A DNA stretch of 7,818 bases from JBMYQA01 sp049600855 (GTDB taxonomy: Bacteria > Bacteroidota > Bacteroidia > Cytophagales > Flammeovirgaceae). Both the position numbers and the translations under genes were made by a program. Location: NCBI GenBank assembly GCA_049600855.1, contig JBMYQA010000288.1:1-7818 (forward strand), written 5' to 3'. Shown piece after piece: positions 1-7,079 of the stretch. The notes under the pieces were generated by a model. It made no database searches and was not told where the DNA came from. It was given only the letters and a program-made list of their open reading frames with translations. Position 1 is the first letter of the stretch; every line of letters begins with the position of its first letter.

Positions 1-1
1 G

Positions 2-3000
2 ACAAATTGTGGTGACTGGATTAGTGGGGAAACTTCTATTTCTAGTTCAGCGATCAATCAAAGTTTTACGTATAATGCAGGAATAGTTCTGTGTATTGAT
101 CCACCCACTTACAACTGGTCTGTGGAGGGAGGGATTATTATGTCAGGTAATGGAACTAATAGCGTGGTGATTAGGTGGCAAACCGCTGGTAATCATAAAA
201 TTACAGTAACAACGGGTTGTCCTGGAGGTTTTGGTGAATTATCGACCACACATTGTTTAGATGTAATTGTAGCGGCTCATCAACTAGCTCCTCCGATGAC
301 TTTAGGGGGATCTGGAACCTGCTTGGAAACCATTAATTTGAATGTGTTAAGTGATGCTGGTAGTTCTGGCTTAACCTATAAATGGTATACTACAGCATTA
401 GGAGGAAGCTCTTTTTACACAGGATATACCTATTCGGCAACGTTTCCTGAAACCACTACTTATTATGTAAGTGCATCAGATGGTGTAACCGAGAGTGATC
501 GCTCAGCGGTAACGGCCACAGTTACTAGTTGTCCTTCTACGTTGATTTGTGACAATTGGATTAGTGGACAAACAACTATTTTGAGTAGTGAGCTTAACCA
601 AGAAAAAACATATCATGCTGGAAGCTTTTCTTGTACAAGAGGTAGTTTTTACAGTTGGTCAATTCAAGGAGGCCAAATTATTTCAGGAGATGGGTCAGCT
701 TCTGTAGTAGTTAAATGGAATACCTCAGGGATACAACGCTTGACCGTGACACCAAGTTGTTTAGGGTTACAACACAATTCTCATTGTTTGGAAGTTATGG
801 TGGGTGATGTAGTTAGTGCGCCAACTATGACTAATGGAGAGGGTACCTGTGATTTAACAGAATTAATTACTTTACAAGTAGCTAATCCAAATCCTAATTT
901 AACGTATCAATGGTATACCACAGCATTGGGAGGAAACTCCTTTTTTCAAGGAAGTGCTTATATGGCTACCTTTTCAGCAACAACCACTTATTATGTTAGT
1001 AGCACTAACGGAGTACAAGAAAGTACCCGAACTCCTGTAACGGCAACAGTAAAAGACCTACCCACTGCTCCCACAGCAGTATTACCTTATGGCTTTTTAT
1101 GTTCGGGAGCGACTCAAATGCAATACATAGTAGATGGTTATCCTTTAGGACATCAGGCAGAGTGGTATAATGCCAATGGCGACCATTTATTTAGTGGAGA
1201 AATATTTACAATAGATATTAGCCAATTAGAACCCCGTTATTTTGTAGCCTTTTCTCATCCTGACTTTGAATGTGAAAGTGAACGATTGGAATTTCAAACA
1301 GGAAATGTATCTGCTCCAGTGGTTACACTTATTCCACATGGCGCAAAGGGCAATCAAATTTTATCAGAAAGTGCGGATTTTACCGTTATTGCTCAAACAG
1401 ATCCCCCTTCATCAGGGGAATATATGCATTATTGGGGAAAGAACGCGATTTCAAGTAATTTGTCAACTGTGCCACAAGTTTTGCAAAATGGCGAACAAAT
1501 TGAACTCTATGCTTATGAGAATGGCTGCTGGAGTGAACCTGTAGTATATACAGCAGTTGCTGCGAGTAACCCAGACATGAACTGGTTATTAGCCAAATCA
1601 TTTGACCAGAATGGAAATGTAATTGCAGAATCTAAAACATACTTTGATTATACAGGAAAACCTTTACAGACTCAAAATAAACGATTTTTAGAAAATAAAA
1701 CGGAAGTTTTTGCTCTACAACCTATTTACGATAGCTATGGTAGAATGGCCATTAATACAATGGCGGCTCCTATCAATAGCGATCGCTTTATCTATCAACC
1801 TAATTTTGCTACAGTTAATGGAGAACCTCTTGTAGAGCGCAATTTTGACCTGCCTTTGGATAACACCCAACGAGGAACATTAGGCTGGTACTATAGTCAT
1901 AATAATGATTTAGAAGAACTTACTCCTGTATCTGGTTATCCATACAGTAGAACGACTTATTACGAGGATGGTTCAACAGAAGTTAAGTCAGAAGCTGGAC
2001 CAGGAGATACCACTCGAATTGGTTCTGGTCATGAGGTGTTTTCAAGAAGTTTTCCGTTGCATCAGGAGTTGGACCATTACCTAACCGTTCGAGAAATGGT
2101 TTTTCCTGATGAGCCAATAGTATCTGATTTGACTTATCAAGGAGGAAAGTTGATCTCTAAAGATGCAAACGGAAAAGAGGCTGTATCTTTTATAGACTTA
2201 GGGGGAAATATACTCGCTTCTGGTTTAATTCAGGATGATATAGGTGCTTATCAAGCGAATGTAGCTATAGCAGTGGGTTTGCCAGACATCTATTATAAAA
2301 ACATCACCTTAAATGCAAGTTCAGTTACGCTTAAAATGTTGAGTAATGCAGACGTTCAAATCTATGATCAACTGCAATGGGATGAAAGTGGAACCAATAT
2401 GCAAGCTGGTTTGCTGTTTACAGGCTTATTTTATGAGGGACAAACACTTGACTTTACACCGAGCCAAGATGCAAGTGGGATGATTCAAATTCAGGTTCGA
2501 TCATTCAACCCTTTTGCCATTGCCGCTTTAATTGCCGATAACTTTGAAGAATGTGATGACCCTTGGTGCCAAGAAGCGAAAAGTGAAGGAGGCAATCCAG
2601 TTACAGATGTTTTTATTCCAAGTTTAGAATCTCCTACTACGCTTAACCTTCAAGCAGGGTTATATACCAATTTTACATTGCAGTTTGAAAATGTACTTAC
2701 TGGCTTAGTAGTAAATCAAAGTGTGAATAATACGGGTTTGCTGAATTTAACAGGTGGATATTATAAAGTAAGCTTTATTCACAATGGACTTCCTGTTAAT
2801 AACTTGAATCATATTCCCCCACGATCAACCTATGATCAAGAAGTGGCAACAGTTTCTTACAGCTATCCGATTAGCCAACTTACCTATCGATTTTATGATA
2901 ATCGGGGGGCGATGGTTTGTTCAATTTCTCCAAAAGGCTTAAAAGATTTAAGGTCAGGAGCTGCCACTTATGCTGAAATTGATAAAACCATATATGAGTA

Positions 3001-6000
3001 TAGTACTTCAGGTGAGTTATTAAATGAAACAACGATTGATGGGGGAACAACTAACTTTATCTATCGAAAAGATGGTAATGTTCGTTTTTCTCAAGATGCC
3101 TATCAAAAAAGTAAAGGATATTTCTCTTATTCAGCTTACGATGAATATGGACGAGTGTTTTCTTCAGGAGAATATCGAGGTGCTAGCAAAGTATTCGAAC
3201 CATATAACAGTACAGGGTATGTGACTAATAGTATTCATCATGTAGTGGAGCTGCAAGGAGAAAGTGGAAGTAATATTAGTGGTTTAGATAAGGCTAGTTG
3301 TCGAGAAATTTCAAACATTGTTTATGATCAAGCAGTGGCAGGCTCAGGGCGTACGCAAGAGTTTGTAGAAAGTAGCGTTTCGTATATTGAATATTTAGAT
3401 ACTTATAGCAGTGCTCCTACTCATAAAACATGGTATAGTTATGATATTGAAGGTAGGGCTACTTGGGTAGTTCATGAATATACTGATTTAGGTAAGAAAA
3501 CCTTTGATTATGAATACGACTACTATGGAAATATCACACAAGTAATCTACCAAAAAGATCATCCAACAGAAGCTTTTTATCATCGTTATACCTATGATAA
3601 GGAGAGTCGATTAAATTTGGTAGAAACGAGTAGAGATGGCATCGTATGGGAAAAGCAATCAAGCTTTGAATATTATTTACATGGCTTACTAAAACGTGTA
3701 GTGATTGGTGATGATATGCAAGGACTTGATTTTACTTATACCATTAAGGGATGGCTGAAAAGTGTAAATAATGTAGAGGATGAAACCGATCGTAAAGACT
3801 TACTTTTAGCTTCTGGCTTGCCTGAAGATTTATTTAGCATGCAGCTTGAATATTTCTCAGGCGATTATGTAAGTGCACGTACAAGTAATACAGTTAATGA
3901 TGTAACAGTAGTAGGTTATGACAATCAGTATGATGGTAATATAAAAGCTATGACTTGGAAAAGTTCTAACCCTGGACAGCCAAGTTTTGAGGCAATGGCT
4001 GATATGTTTGCTTACCAATATGATGAAGTAGACCAGCTGAAAGGAGCTGATTTTGGTAGCCTTCAAAGTAATACCTTTGTAAAATCAACTGGTAATCGCT
4101 ATCAAGTGAGCAATATTCATTACGATTGGAATGGAAATATATTAGGCTTACGTAGAAATGGTAAAGATGGGCAAGCTGTTGATAACTTTGATTACCAGTA
4201 CAAAGGCAGAACCAATCAGCTGATGAAGGTAGGAGAACCTGCTGATGCTATTTATGCCGAGTATACTTATGATGAAACTGGTCGTTTAACGACAGAAATC
4301 AATCATCGTGATAGCAAACAGTTAGAACTCGTTTACAATTCCTTAGGTTTAGTAAGGGAAGTGAAGGATCAAGGAGTGTTGCTTGCCACATATGATTATG
4401 ATAACTTAGGTCAACGTTTAAAGAAAACGGTCTACTTAGCAGGTGTAACTACTACCACATGGTATGTGCGAGATGCTAATGGTACAGTAGCTAGTGTTTA
4501 TGAACAAAAAGGGACTGCTGAATTGATACAGAAAGAAATCCCAATATATGCACCAAGTCGATTAGCAAATATGCGGTATGATGAGGACTTAGGTTGGGAA
4601 ACATTGTATGAGTTGAAGGATCATCTAGGGAATGTGCGAGTGACTTTTCGAGAAGGAAAGGCGAGTAGTACAGATTATTTCACCAGTATGGATGATGGCA
4701 CCAACATAAATGGGCTGCCAGCTCAGTCAGGTGATCCACAATTTCAAAATATGACATTAGATTGGACTCAATCACATGATCAGGGAGGAGCTTCTGTAAA
4801 ATTGAATAATCAAGAAGGGCCACATATTTGGTTGCCAGTAAAACAAGGCGATCATTTATTTGCAGAAGTATATTTTTATGCTCCTGATCCCCCTAGTGGA
4901 GGTCGGATAGGAAGAACAACAAATGGGTTTAATTTACCCCTTATTTCTGCACAACCAACGTATGCAGGACAGGGAGAACAACGGAGTACAAAAACGCCTA
5001 CAGTTGGTCTTAATGTATTGGCTATTCCTAGATTATTGGGTACTAAAACTCAGCGAACAACCACCTCACAATTAACATATAATGCTTGGATACGAATGGA
5101 GTTGTATGCGAGTGAGAATGGGCATGAGTTAATTGATACTAGAGCGGTTCAAGTTAGCATTACGGAAACGCAAGCGGGGCAGTGGGTTCCCATCAGTGCC
5201 AGTTGGGATAATGTGCATTGGGCAGAAGAATGGTGTGAAGGCTTTGTGAAAATCTATTTGGATAATGCTTCTAATCAAGATTTGTGGTTTGATGATTTTA
5301 ATATCGTACAAAGTCATTTAGCGGCTCCTGTGGAAGTAGTCTCTTATGCCGACTATTATCCTTTTGGTGCTGAAATGCGTAGCAGCTGTTTAACCGATAT
5401 GCGTTATGGCTACCAAGGTGATTTTGCTGAAAAAGACCAAGAAACTGGTTGGAATGCCTTTGAGCTTCGAATGTATGATGCACGTATCGGTCGTTGGTTA
5501 TCCATGGATCCTTATGCACAATATTATTCACCTTATATGGCTATGGGTAATAATCCGATCACTCATGTTGACCCAGATGGCGGAACTGATGGTTCAGAAA
5601 CAGGTCGAGAATTTTACATTCAGAATGGAACGGCAGTTCATACAGGATATAATAATTTGAATCATGACCGCTTACATTTTGTAGATGGCTCCATAGAGAA
5701 TCGAATGTTTGCTTTAAATATTGTTGCTTATGAAACCACTCAGGCTGAAGTTTTCTGGACGAACTTTCATCATAGCCGAGACGAATGGGCACCATTAATG
5801 GAGTTAATGAGTCATTTAATTACGCTTCCAATGGATTTTGCGAGTTTAGGAAGTATTTCACTTGGAAAGCAAGCCTTAATTCAAACAGCAAAACACACTG
5901 TGAAAAATGCAGGTAACATTGCTACTAGGGGAAAAGCAACTCTTCAAAGTATTAAGGGAGTTACTAAACTGAAACCTAAACCCATAGGGTGTTTTGTTGC

Positions 6001-6712
6001 TGGTACACTTGTACTTACTAAAGAGGGTTTAAAAGCCATTGAATGGATTACAGCAGATGAACTAGTTTGGGCTTACAATACAGATACAGGTGAAAAAGAA
6101 TTAAGACCTGTAGTTCAGGCTTTTGTAAAGCAAGTAGATAAAATGGTACGAGTATATGCCCAAGGCGAATGGATTGAAACCACTCCCGAACACCCATTTT
6201 TTGTACAAGGTTCGTGGGTATTTGCAAATGATTTGACTATTGGAGATTCCTTATTGCTATTTAATGGTAAGAAATTGGTTGTAGAGCAATTGGAAAAGTT
6301 GGATACTGTAATTACGGTATATAACTTTGAAGTAAAGGAGTTGCATGATTATTTTGTGGGGGAAAATGAGGTGTTGGTGCATAATAGTAATCCATGTACC
6401 GCAACATCACTTGTTAAACAAAGTGATAGTATATTAAAAGAAGCTCAAAAATTGTCATATGCTGAAAGTGGGCAAGTTAATGGTTTGTTAGAACAATTGT
6501 ACAAAGGTAATTGGAAACATGCAGGAAGAGGTTCTCATGATATTGTATTAAAAAGTGGAGAAAGAATTATCGAAATGCGATCTGGAGGCACTGCGAGGGT
6601 TTATATGAGAAGAGTTGCCCAAACTGCTTTTGAAATTTTAGGTTACTCAGGTAAGAATAATCAAAATCGTGTTATAAAACTTATAGATTCATTTTTCTAT
6701 GGAGCAAAATAA
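2..6712 (+). CDS. RHS/YD-repeat polymorphic toxin with Ig-like N-terminal repeats, Hint domain and C-terminal toxin tip (5' partial)
   Basis: The reading frame is open from the first complete codon (base 2) to the TAA at 6710-6712, giving 2,236 visible residues; the true start and any signal peptide lie upstream. The GTG at 122 is an internal valine in the middle of a repeat unit, not a start. Order of parts (window residues): PKD-like/Ig-like units 3-350, degenerate Ig-like stretch to about 522, DUF6443-like domain 523-680, YD repeats about 957-1537, RHS-associated core 1538-1861, linker, Hint 1997-2128, toxin tip 2129-2236. YD signatures such as YDETGRL (from residue 1423) and the core motif ARIGRWLSMDP (1827-1837) are clear. 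Known relatives form a hollow beta shell that encloses a toxin. I infer an antagonistic effector delivered to neighbouring cells. The immunity gene overlaps its 3' end by 14 bp. Family assignment is secure; toxin activity and export route are inferred. Confidence 0.95.
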   Translation, partial: TNCGDWISGETSISSSAINQSFTYNAGIVLCIDPPTYNWSVEGGIIMSGNGTNSVVIRWQTAGNHKITVTTGCPGGFGELSTTHCLDVIVAAHQLAPPMTLGGSGTCLETINLNVLSDAGSSGLTYKWYTTALGGSSFYTGYTYSATFPETTTYYVSASDGVTESDRSAVTATVTSCPSTLICDNWISGQTTILSSELNQEKTYHAGSFSCTRGSFYSWSIQGGQIISGDGSASVVVKWNTSGIQRLTVTPSCLGLQHNSHCLEVMVGDVVSAPTMTNGEGTCDLTELITLQVANPNPNLTYQWYTTALGGNSFFQGSAYMATFSATTTYYVSSTNGVQESTRTPVTATVKDLPTAPTAVLPYGFLCSGATQMQYIVDGYPLGHQAEWYNANGDHLFSGEIFTIDISQLEPRYFVAFSHPDFECESERLEFQTGNVSAPVVTLIPHGAKGNQILSESADFTVIAQTDPPSSGEYMHYWGKNAISSNLSTVPQVLQNGEQIELYAYENGCWSEPVVYTAVAASNPDMNWLLAKSFDQNGNVIAESKTYFDYTGKPLQTQNKRFLENKTEVFALQPIYDSYGRMAINTMAAPINSDRFIYQPNFATVNGEPLVERNFDLPLDNTQRGTLGWYYSHNNDLEELTPVSGYPYSRTTYYEDGSTEVKSEAGPGDTTRIGSGHEVFSRSFPLHQELDHYLTVREMVFPDEPIVSDLTYQGGKLISKDANGKEAVSFIDLGGNILASGLIQDDIGAYQANVAIAVGLPDIYYKNITLNASSVTLKMLSNADVQIYDQLQWDESGTNMQAGLLFTGLFYEGQTLDFTPSQDASGMIQIQVRSFNPFAIAALIADNFEECDDPWCQEAKSEGGNPVTDVFIPSLESPTTLNLQAGLYTNFTLQFENVLTGLVVNQSVNNTGLLNLTGGYYKVSFIHNGLPVNNLNHIPPRSTYDQEVATVSYSYPISQLTYRFYDNRGAMVCSISPKGLKDLRSGAATYAEIDKTIYEYSTSGELLNETTIDGGTTNFIYRKDGNVRFSQDAYQKSKGYFSYSAYDEYGRVFSSGEYRGASKVFEPYNSTGYVTNSIHHVVELQGESGSNISGLDKASCREISNIVYDQAVAGSGRTQEFVESSVSYIEYLDTYSSAPTHKTWYSYDIEGRATWVVHEYTDLGKKTFDYEYDYYGNITQVIYQKDHPTEAFYHRYTYDKESRLNLVETSRDGIVWEKQSSFEYYLHGLLKRVVIGDDMQGLDFTYTIKGWLKSVNNVEDETDRKDLLLASGLPEDLFSMQLEYFSGDYVSARTSNTVNDVTVVGYDNQYDGNIKAMTWKSSNPGQPSFEAMADMFAYQYDEVDQLKGADFGSLQSNTFVKSTGNRYQVSNIHYDWNGNILGLRRNGKDGQAVDNFDYQYKGRTNQLMKVGEPADAIYAEYTYDETGRLTTEINHRDSKQLELVYNSLGLVREVKDQGVLLATYDYDNLGQRLKKTVYLAGVTTTTWYVRDANGTVASVYEQKGTAELIQKEIPIYAPSRLANMRYDEDLGWETLYELKDHLGNVRVTFREGKASSTDYFTSMDDGTNINGLPAQSGDPQFQNMTLDWTQSHDQGGASVKLNNQEGPHIWLPVKQGDHLFAEVYFYAPDPPSGGRIGRTTNGFNLPLISAQPTYAGQGEQRSTKTPTVGLNVLAIPRLLGTKTQRTTTSQLTYNAWIRMELYASENGHELIDTRAVQVSITETQAGQWVPISASWDNVHWAEEWCEGFVKIYLDNASNQDLWFDDFNIVQSHLAAPVEVVSYADYYPFGAEMRSSCLTDMRYGYQGDFAEKDQETGWNAFELRMYDARIGRWLSMDPYAQYYSPYMAMGNNPITHVDPDGGTDGSETGREFYIQNGTAVHTGYNNLNHDRLHFVDGSIENRMFALNIVAYETTQAEVFWTNFHHSRDEWAPLMELMSHLITLPMDFASLGSISLGKQALIQTAKHTVKNAGNIATRGKATLQSIKGVTKLKPKPIGCFVAGTLVLTKEGLKAIEWITADELVWAYNTDTGEKELRPVVQAFVKQVDKMVRVYAQGEWIETTPEHPFFVQGSWVFANDLTIGDSLLLFNGKKLVVEQLEKLDTVITVYNFEVKELHDYFVGENEVLVHNSNPCTATSLVKQSDSILKEAQKLSYAESGQVNGLLEQLYKGNWKHAGRGSHDIVLKSGERIIEMRSGGTARVYMRRVAQTAFEILGYSGKNNQNRVIKLIDSFFYGAK
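8..1051 (+). repeat. Two tandem PKD-like plus Ig-like (CHU_C-associated type) protein repeat units
   Basis: Unit 1 begins at the Cys codon at 8-10 (CGDWISGET) and unit 2 at the Cys codon at 548-550 (CDNWISGQT), an offset of 180 codons. Each unit has a PKD-like half ending in a THCLDVIV or SHCLEVMV strand, and an Ig-like half with the near-identical core WYTTALGGSS (from residue 128) or WYTTALGGNS (from residue 304), followed by TTTYYVS. The Ig cores are 176 codons apart, so the PKD half of unit 2 is four codons shorter. The Ig half matches the Ig-like domains that recur in large secreted proteins of Cytophaga-like Bacteroidota, usually adhesive or spacer modules. The window opens only two codons before unit 1, so more units may lie upstream. 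Confidence 0.85.
1568..2050 (+). other. DUF6443-like N-terminal RHS domain
   Basis: Residues about 523-683 carry the pattern typical of the start of Bacteroidota RHS proteins. NWLLAKSFDQNGNVIAESK leads into a YD-like strand (YFDYTGKPLQTQ), then a stretch with GWYYS (from residue 628), PYSRT and AGPGDT, ending at GSGHEV near residue 674-679. From memory of the family this corresponds to DUF6443, the domain that precedes the YD shell; a profile search would settle the name. It marks the change from surface-type Ig repeats to the RHS shell. Confidence 0.65.
2869..4612 (+). other. YD-repeat (RHS) shell region
   Basis: Residues about 957-1537 contain many YD-type strands: YRFYDNRGAMV, YDEYGRVF, YDYYGNITQV, YDKESRLN, YDWNGNILGL, YDETGRLTTE and YDYDNLGQRLKK. 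In TcC and RHS proteins such strands spiral into a closed beta shell that holds the unfolded C-terminal toxin. Spacing is irregular, as is usual in Bacteroidota members, and the strands become most regular just before the core. No frameshift or stop interrupts the region. Confidence 0.85.
4661..5329 (+). other. Jelly-roll-like insert inside the RHS core
   Basis: About 220 residues (1554-1776) separate the core motif LKDHLGNVR (1538-1546) from its continuation DYYPFG (1784-1789). The insert is rich in beta-prone sequence and ends with DLWFDDFNI (FDDFNI at 1763-1768), an ending resembling carbohydrate-binding jelly-roll domains, where a W/F-F-D-D strand closes the fold. Bacteroidota RHS proteins often have an insert at this place, so it is a family trait; sugar binding is only an inference. 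Confidence 0.5.
5351..5583 (+). other. RHS-associated core with predicted aspartyl autoprotease residues
   Basis: Residues 1784-1861 hold DYYPFG, the arginine of ELRMYD (R1823), GRWLSMDP (D1836), SPYMAMGNNPI and the closing VDPDGG (D1857). In TcC-type RHS proteins an Arg and two Asp residues in these same positions form an aspartyl autoprotease that cuts just after the final DPDG element. Here the Arg-to-first-Asp spacing is 13 residues and the two Asp are 21 apart, close to the TcC arrangement as I remember it. Cleavage shortly after residue 1861 is therefore expected. Confidence 0.8.
5990..6385 (+). other. Pretoxin Hint autoprocessing domain
   Basis: The domain covers residues 1997-2128 (132 aa). 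It starts with the nucleophile Cys1997 in CFVAGTLVLTKEG, has the block-B motif TPEH (T2061, H2064) followed by PFFV and a DLTIGD strand, and ends with the typical YNFEVKELHDYFVG...VLVHN, where His2127-Asn2128 are the penultimate His and terminal Asn of Hint/intein chemistry. Ser2129 follows as a possible +1 nucleophile. No homing endonuclease is inserted. In polymorphic toxins this domain sits immediately before the toxin tip and is thought to release it. All key residues are present, so it is predicted to be active. Confidence 0.9.
6386..6709 (+). other. C-terminal toxin tip, RelE/ParE-like fold (tentative)
   Basis: The 108 residues after the Hint Asn (2129-2236) form the variable toxin module. 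An N-terminal helical half (SDSILKEAQKLSYAESGQVNGL region) is followed by LYKGNWKHAGRGSHDI, then strands around SGERIIEMRSGG and ARVYMRRVAQTAFEILGYSGKNNQ and a last helix VIKLIDSFF. The order (Gly-rich turn, an E-M/L-R strand, an A-R-V-Y strand, a hydrophobic I-L strand, a K-x-x-Q turn and a terminal helix) resembles RelE/ParE/HigB-type toxins, which cut mRNA at the ribosome or act on gyrase. My count is 16 K/R against 9 D/E, net basic, which suits a nucleic-acid or ribosome target. Candidate functional residues are R2195, R2199, R2203-R2204 and K2218. The fold is judged by eye only; another nuclease family is possible. Confidence 0.5.
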
Positions 6713-7031
6713 AAAATATTCTATTTCCACTATTGGAGATTTAGAAAGTGGAAACTATGAAAATATTGATGTTGAGTTACATTTTGAGAATGGAATGCAC
6801 TTTATAGCTACTTTTATTCTTCGGAGTTATGTAAATAGAATAATGGATGAAGGAAAAGAGTATTTTTGGACATCAGATATGATTATTGTTGATGAGTTGT
6901 CATTTGATATTTTTAAACAAACCATTGATGATCTATTTAAAGAACATTATTTTTATTATGCATTTTTACCGTGTAATGAATTAGCAGCTAAAGTAAAATA
7001 TGAACATATAGGAAATCCTTTTGAATTCTAA
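6699..7031 (+). CDS. Probable cognate immunity protein of the RHS toxin
   Basis: This is a 110-residue protein without signal peptide or membrane segment, so cytoplasmic. It starts at an ATG that overlaps the 3' end of the toxin gene by 14 bp in another frame; no clear Shine-Dalgarno sequence precedes it, and translation is probably coupled to the toxin gene. It is strongly acidic (about 20 D/E against 9 K/R), opposite in charge to the toxin tip, as expected for a binding inhibitor. Recognisable stretches are VELHFENGMHFIATF, YFWTSDMIIVDELS and IDDLFKEHYFYYAF; the F-W-x-S-D-M-I-I-V pattern recalls a family of small proteins found beside toxins, but I cannot name it. GC content is about 27% over 6721-7020, below the RHS body. 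The role rests mainly on position, size and charge. Confidence 0.8.
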   Translation: MEQNKKYSISTIGDLESGNYENIDVELHFENGMHFIATFILRSYVNRIMDEGKEYFWTSDMIIVDELSFDIFKQTIDDLFKEHYFYYAFLPCNELAAKVKYEHIGNPFEF

Positions 7032-7036
7032 ATTAC

Positions 7037-7066
7037 AAACCCGATTCAGAGTAAAGAGTCGGGTTT
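7037..7066 (+). terminator. Hairpin terminator after the toxin-immunity pair
   Basis: AAACCCGA (7037-7044) pairs perfectly with TCGGGTTT (7059-7066). Three further pairs (one of them T-G) extend the stem to 11 bp around an 8-nt loop. It begins 5 bp after the immunity stop codon. The T-rich tail is short and broken (TTTATATTTG), so the terminator may be leaky. The minus strand has no T-tract on the other side, so it most likely acts only on + strand transcripts. Confidence 0.7.
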
Positions 7067-7073
7067 ATATTTG
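7066..7073 (+). promoter_or_regulatory. Possible Bacteroidota -7 element (TATATTTG)
   Basis: The sequence matches the TAnnTTTG -7 consensus of Bacteroidota sigma-70-type promoters exactly. It overlaps the last base of the terminator stem and its tail, and lies 6 bp before the ATG at 7080, so transcription would start near the start codon and give a leaderless or nearly leaderless mRNA. I see no convincing -33 TTG element at the usual distance upstream, and the motif is AT-rich enough to occur by chance. Confidence 0.3.
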
Positions 7074-7079
7074 ACTTAT

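Noticed and set aside
122..124. GTG codon as the start of the RHS gene
   Set aside because: The same frame is open back to base 2 and the codon lies inside a PKD-like repeat unit that aligns with the second unit, so it is an internal valine.
1402..1419. TCCCC/GGGGA inverted repeat as a terminator or regulatory hairpin
   Set aside because: The stem is 5 bp, it lies inside the coding frame and no T-tract follows.
1778..1787. Palindrome AGCGATCGCT, like a highly iterated palindrome or protein binding site
   Set aside because: I noticed only this one copy in the window; it lies in coding sequence and is explained by the codons.
1266..5795. Several short open frames of about 60-90 codons on both strands inside the RHS gene
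   Set aside because: They lie wholly within a well-supported coding region, show no recognisable domain, and have the low-complexity look of shadow frames.
5990..6388. True protein-splicing intein
   Set aside because: The Cys, TPEH and His-Asn-Ser residues fit intein chemistry, but the domain sits between an RHS core and a C-terminal toxin tip, the normal place of a pretoxin Hint domain, and no conserved host protein is interrupted.
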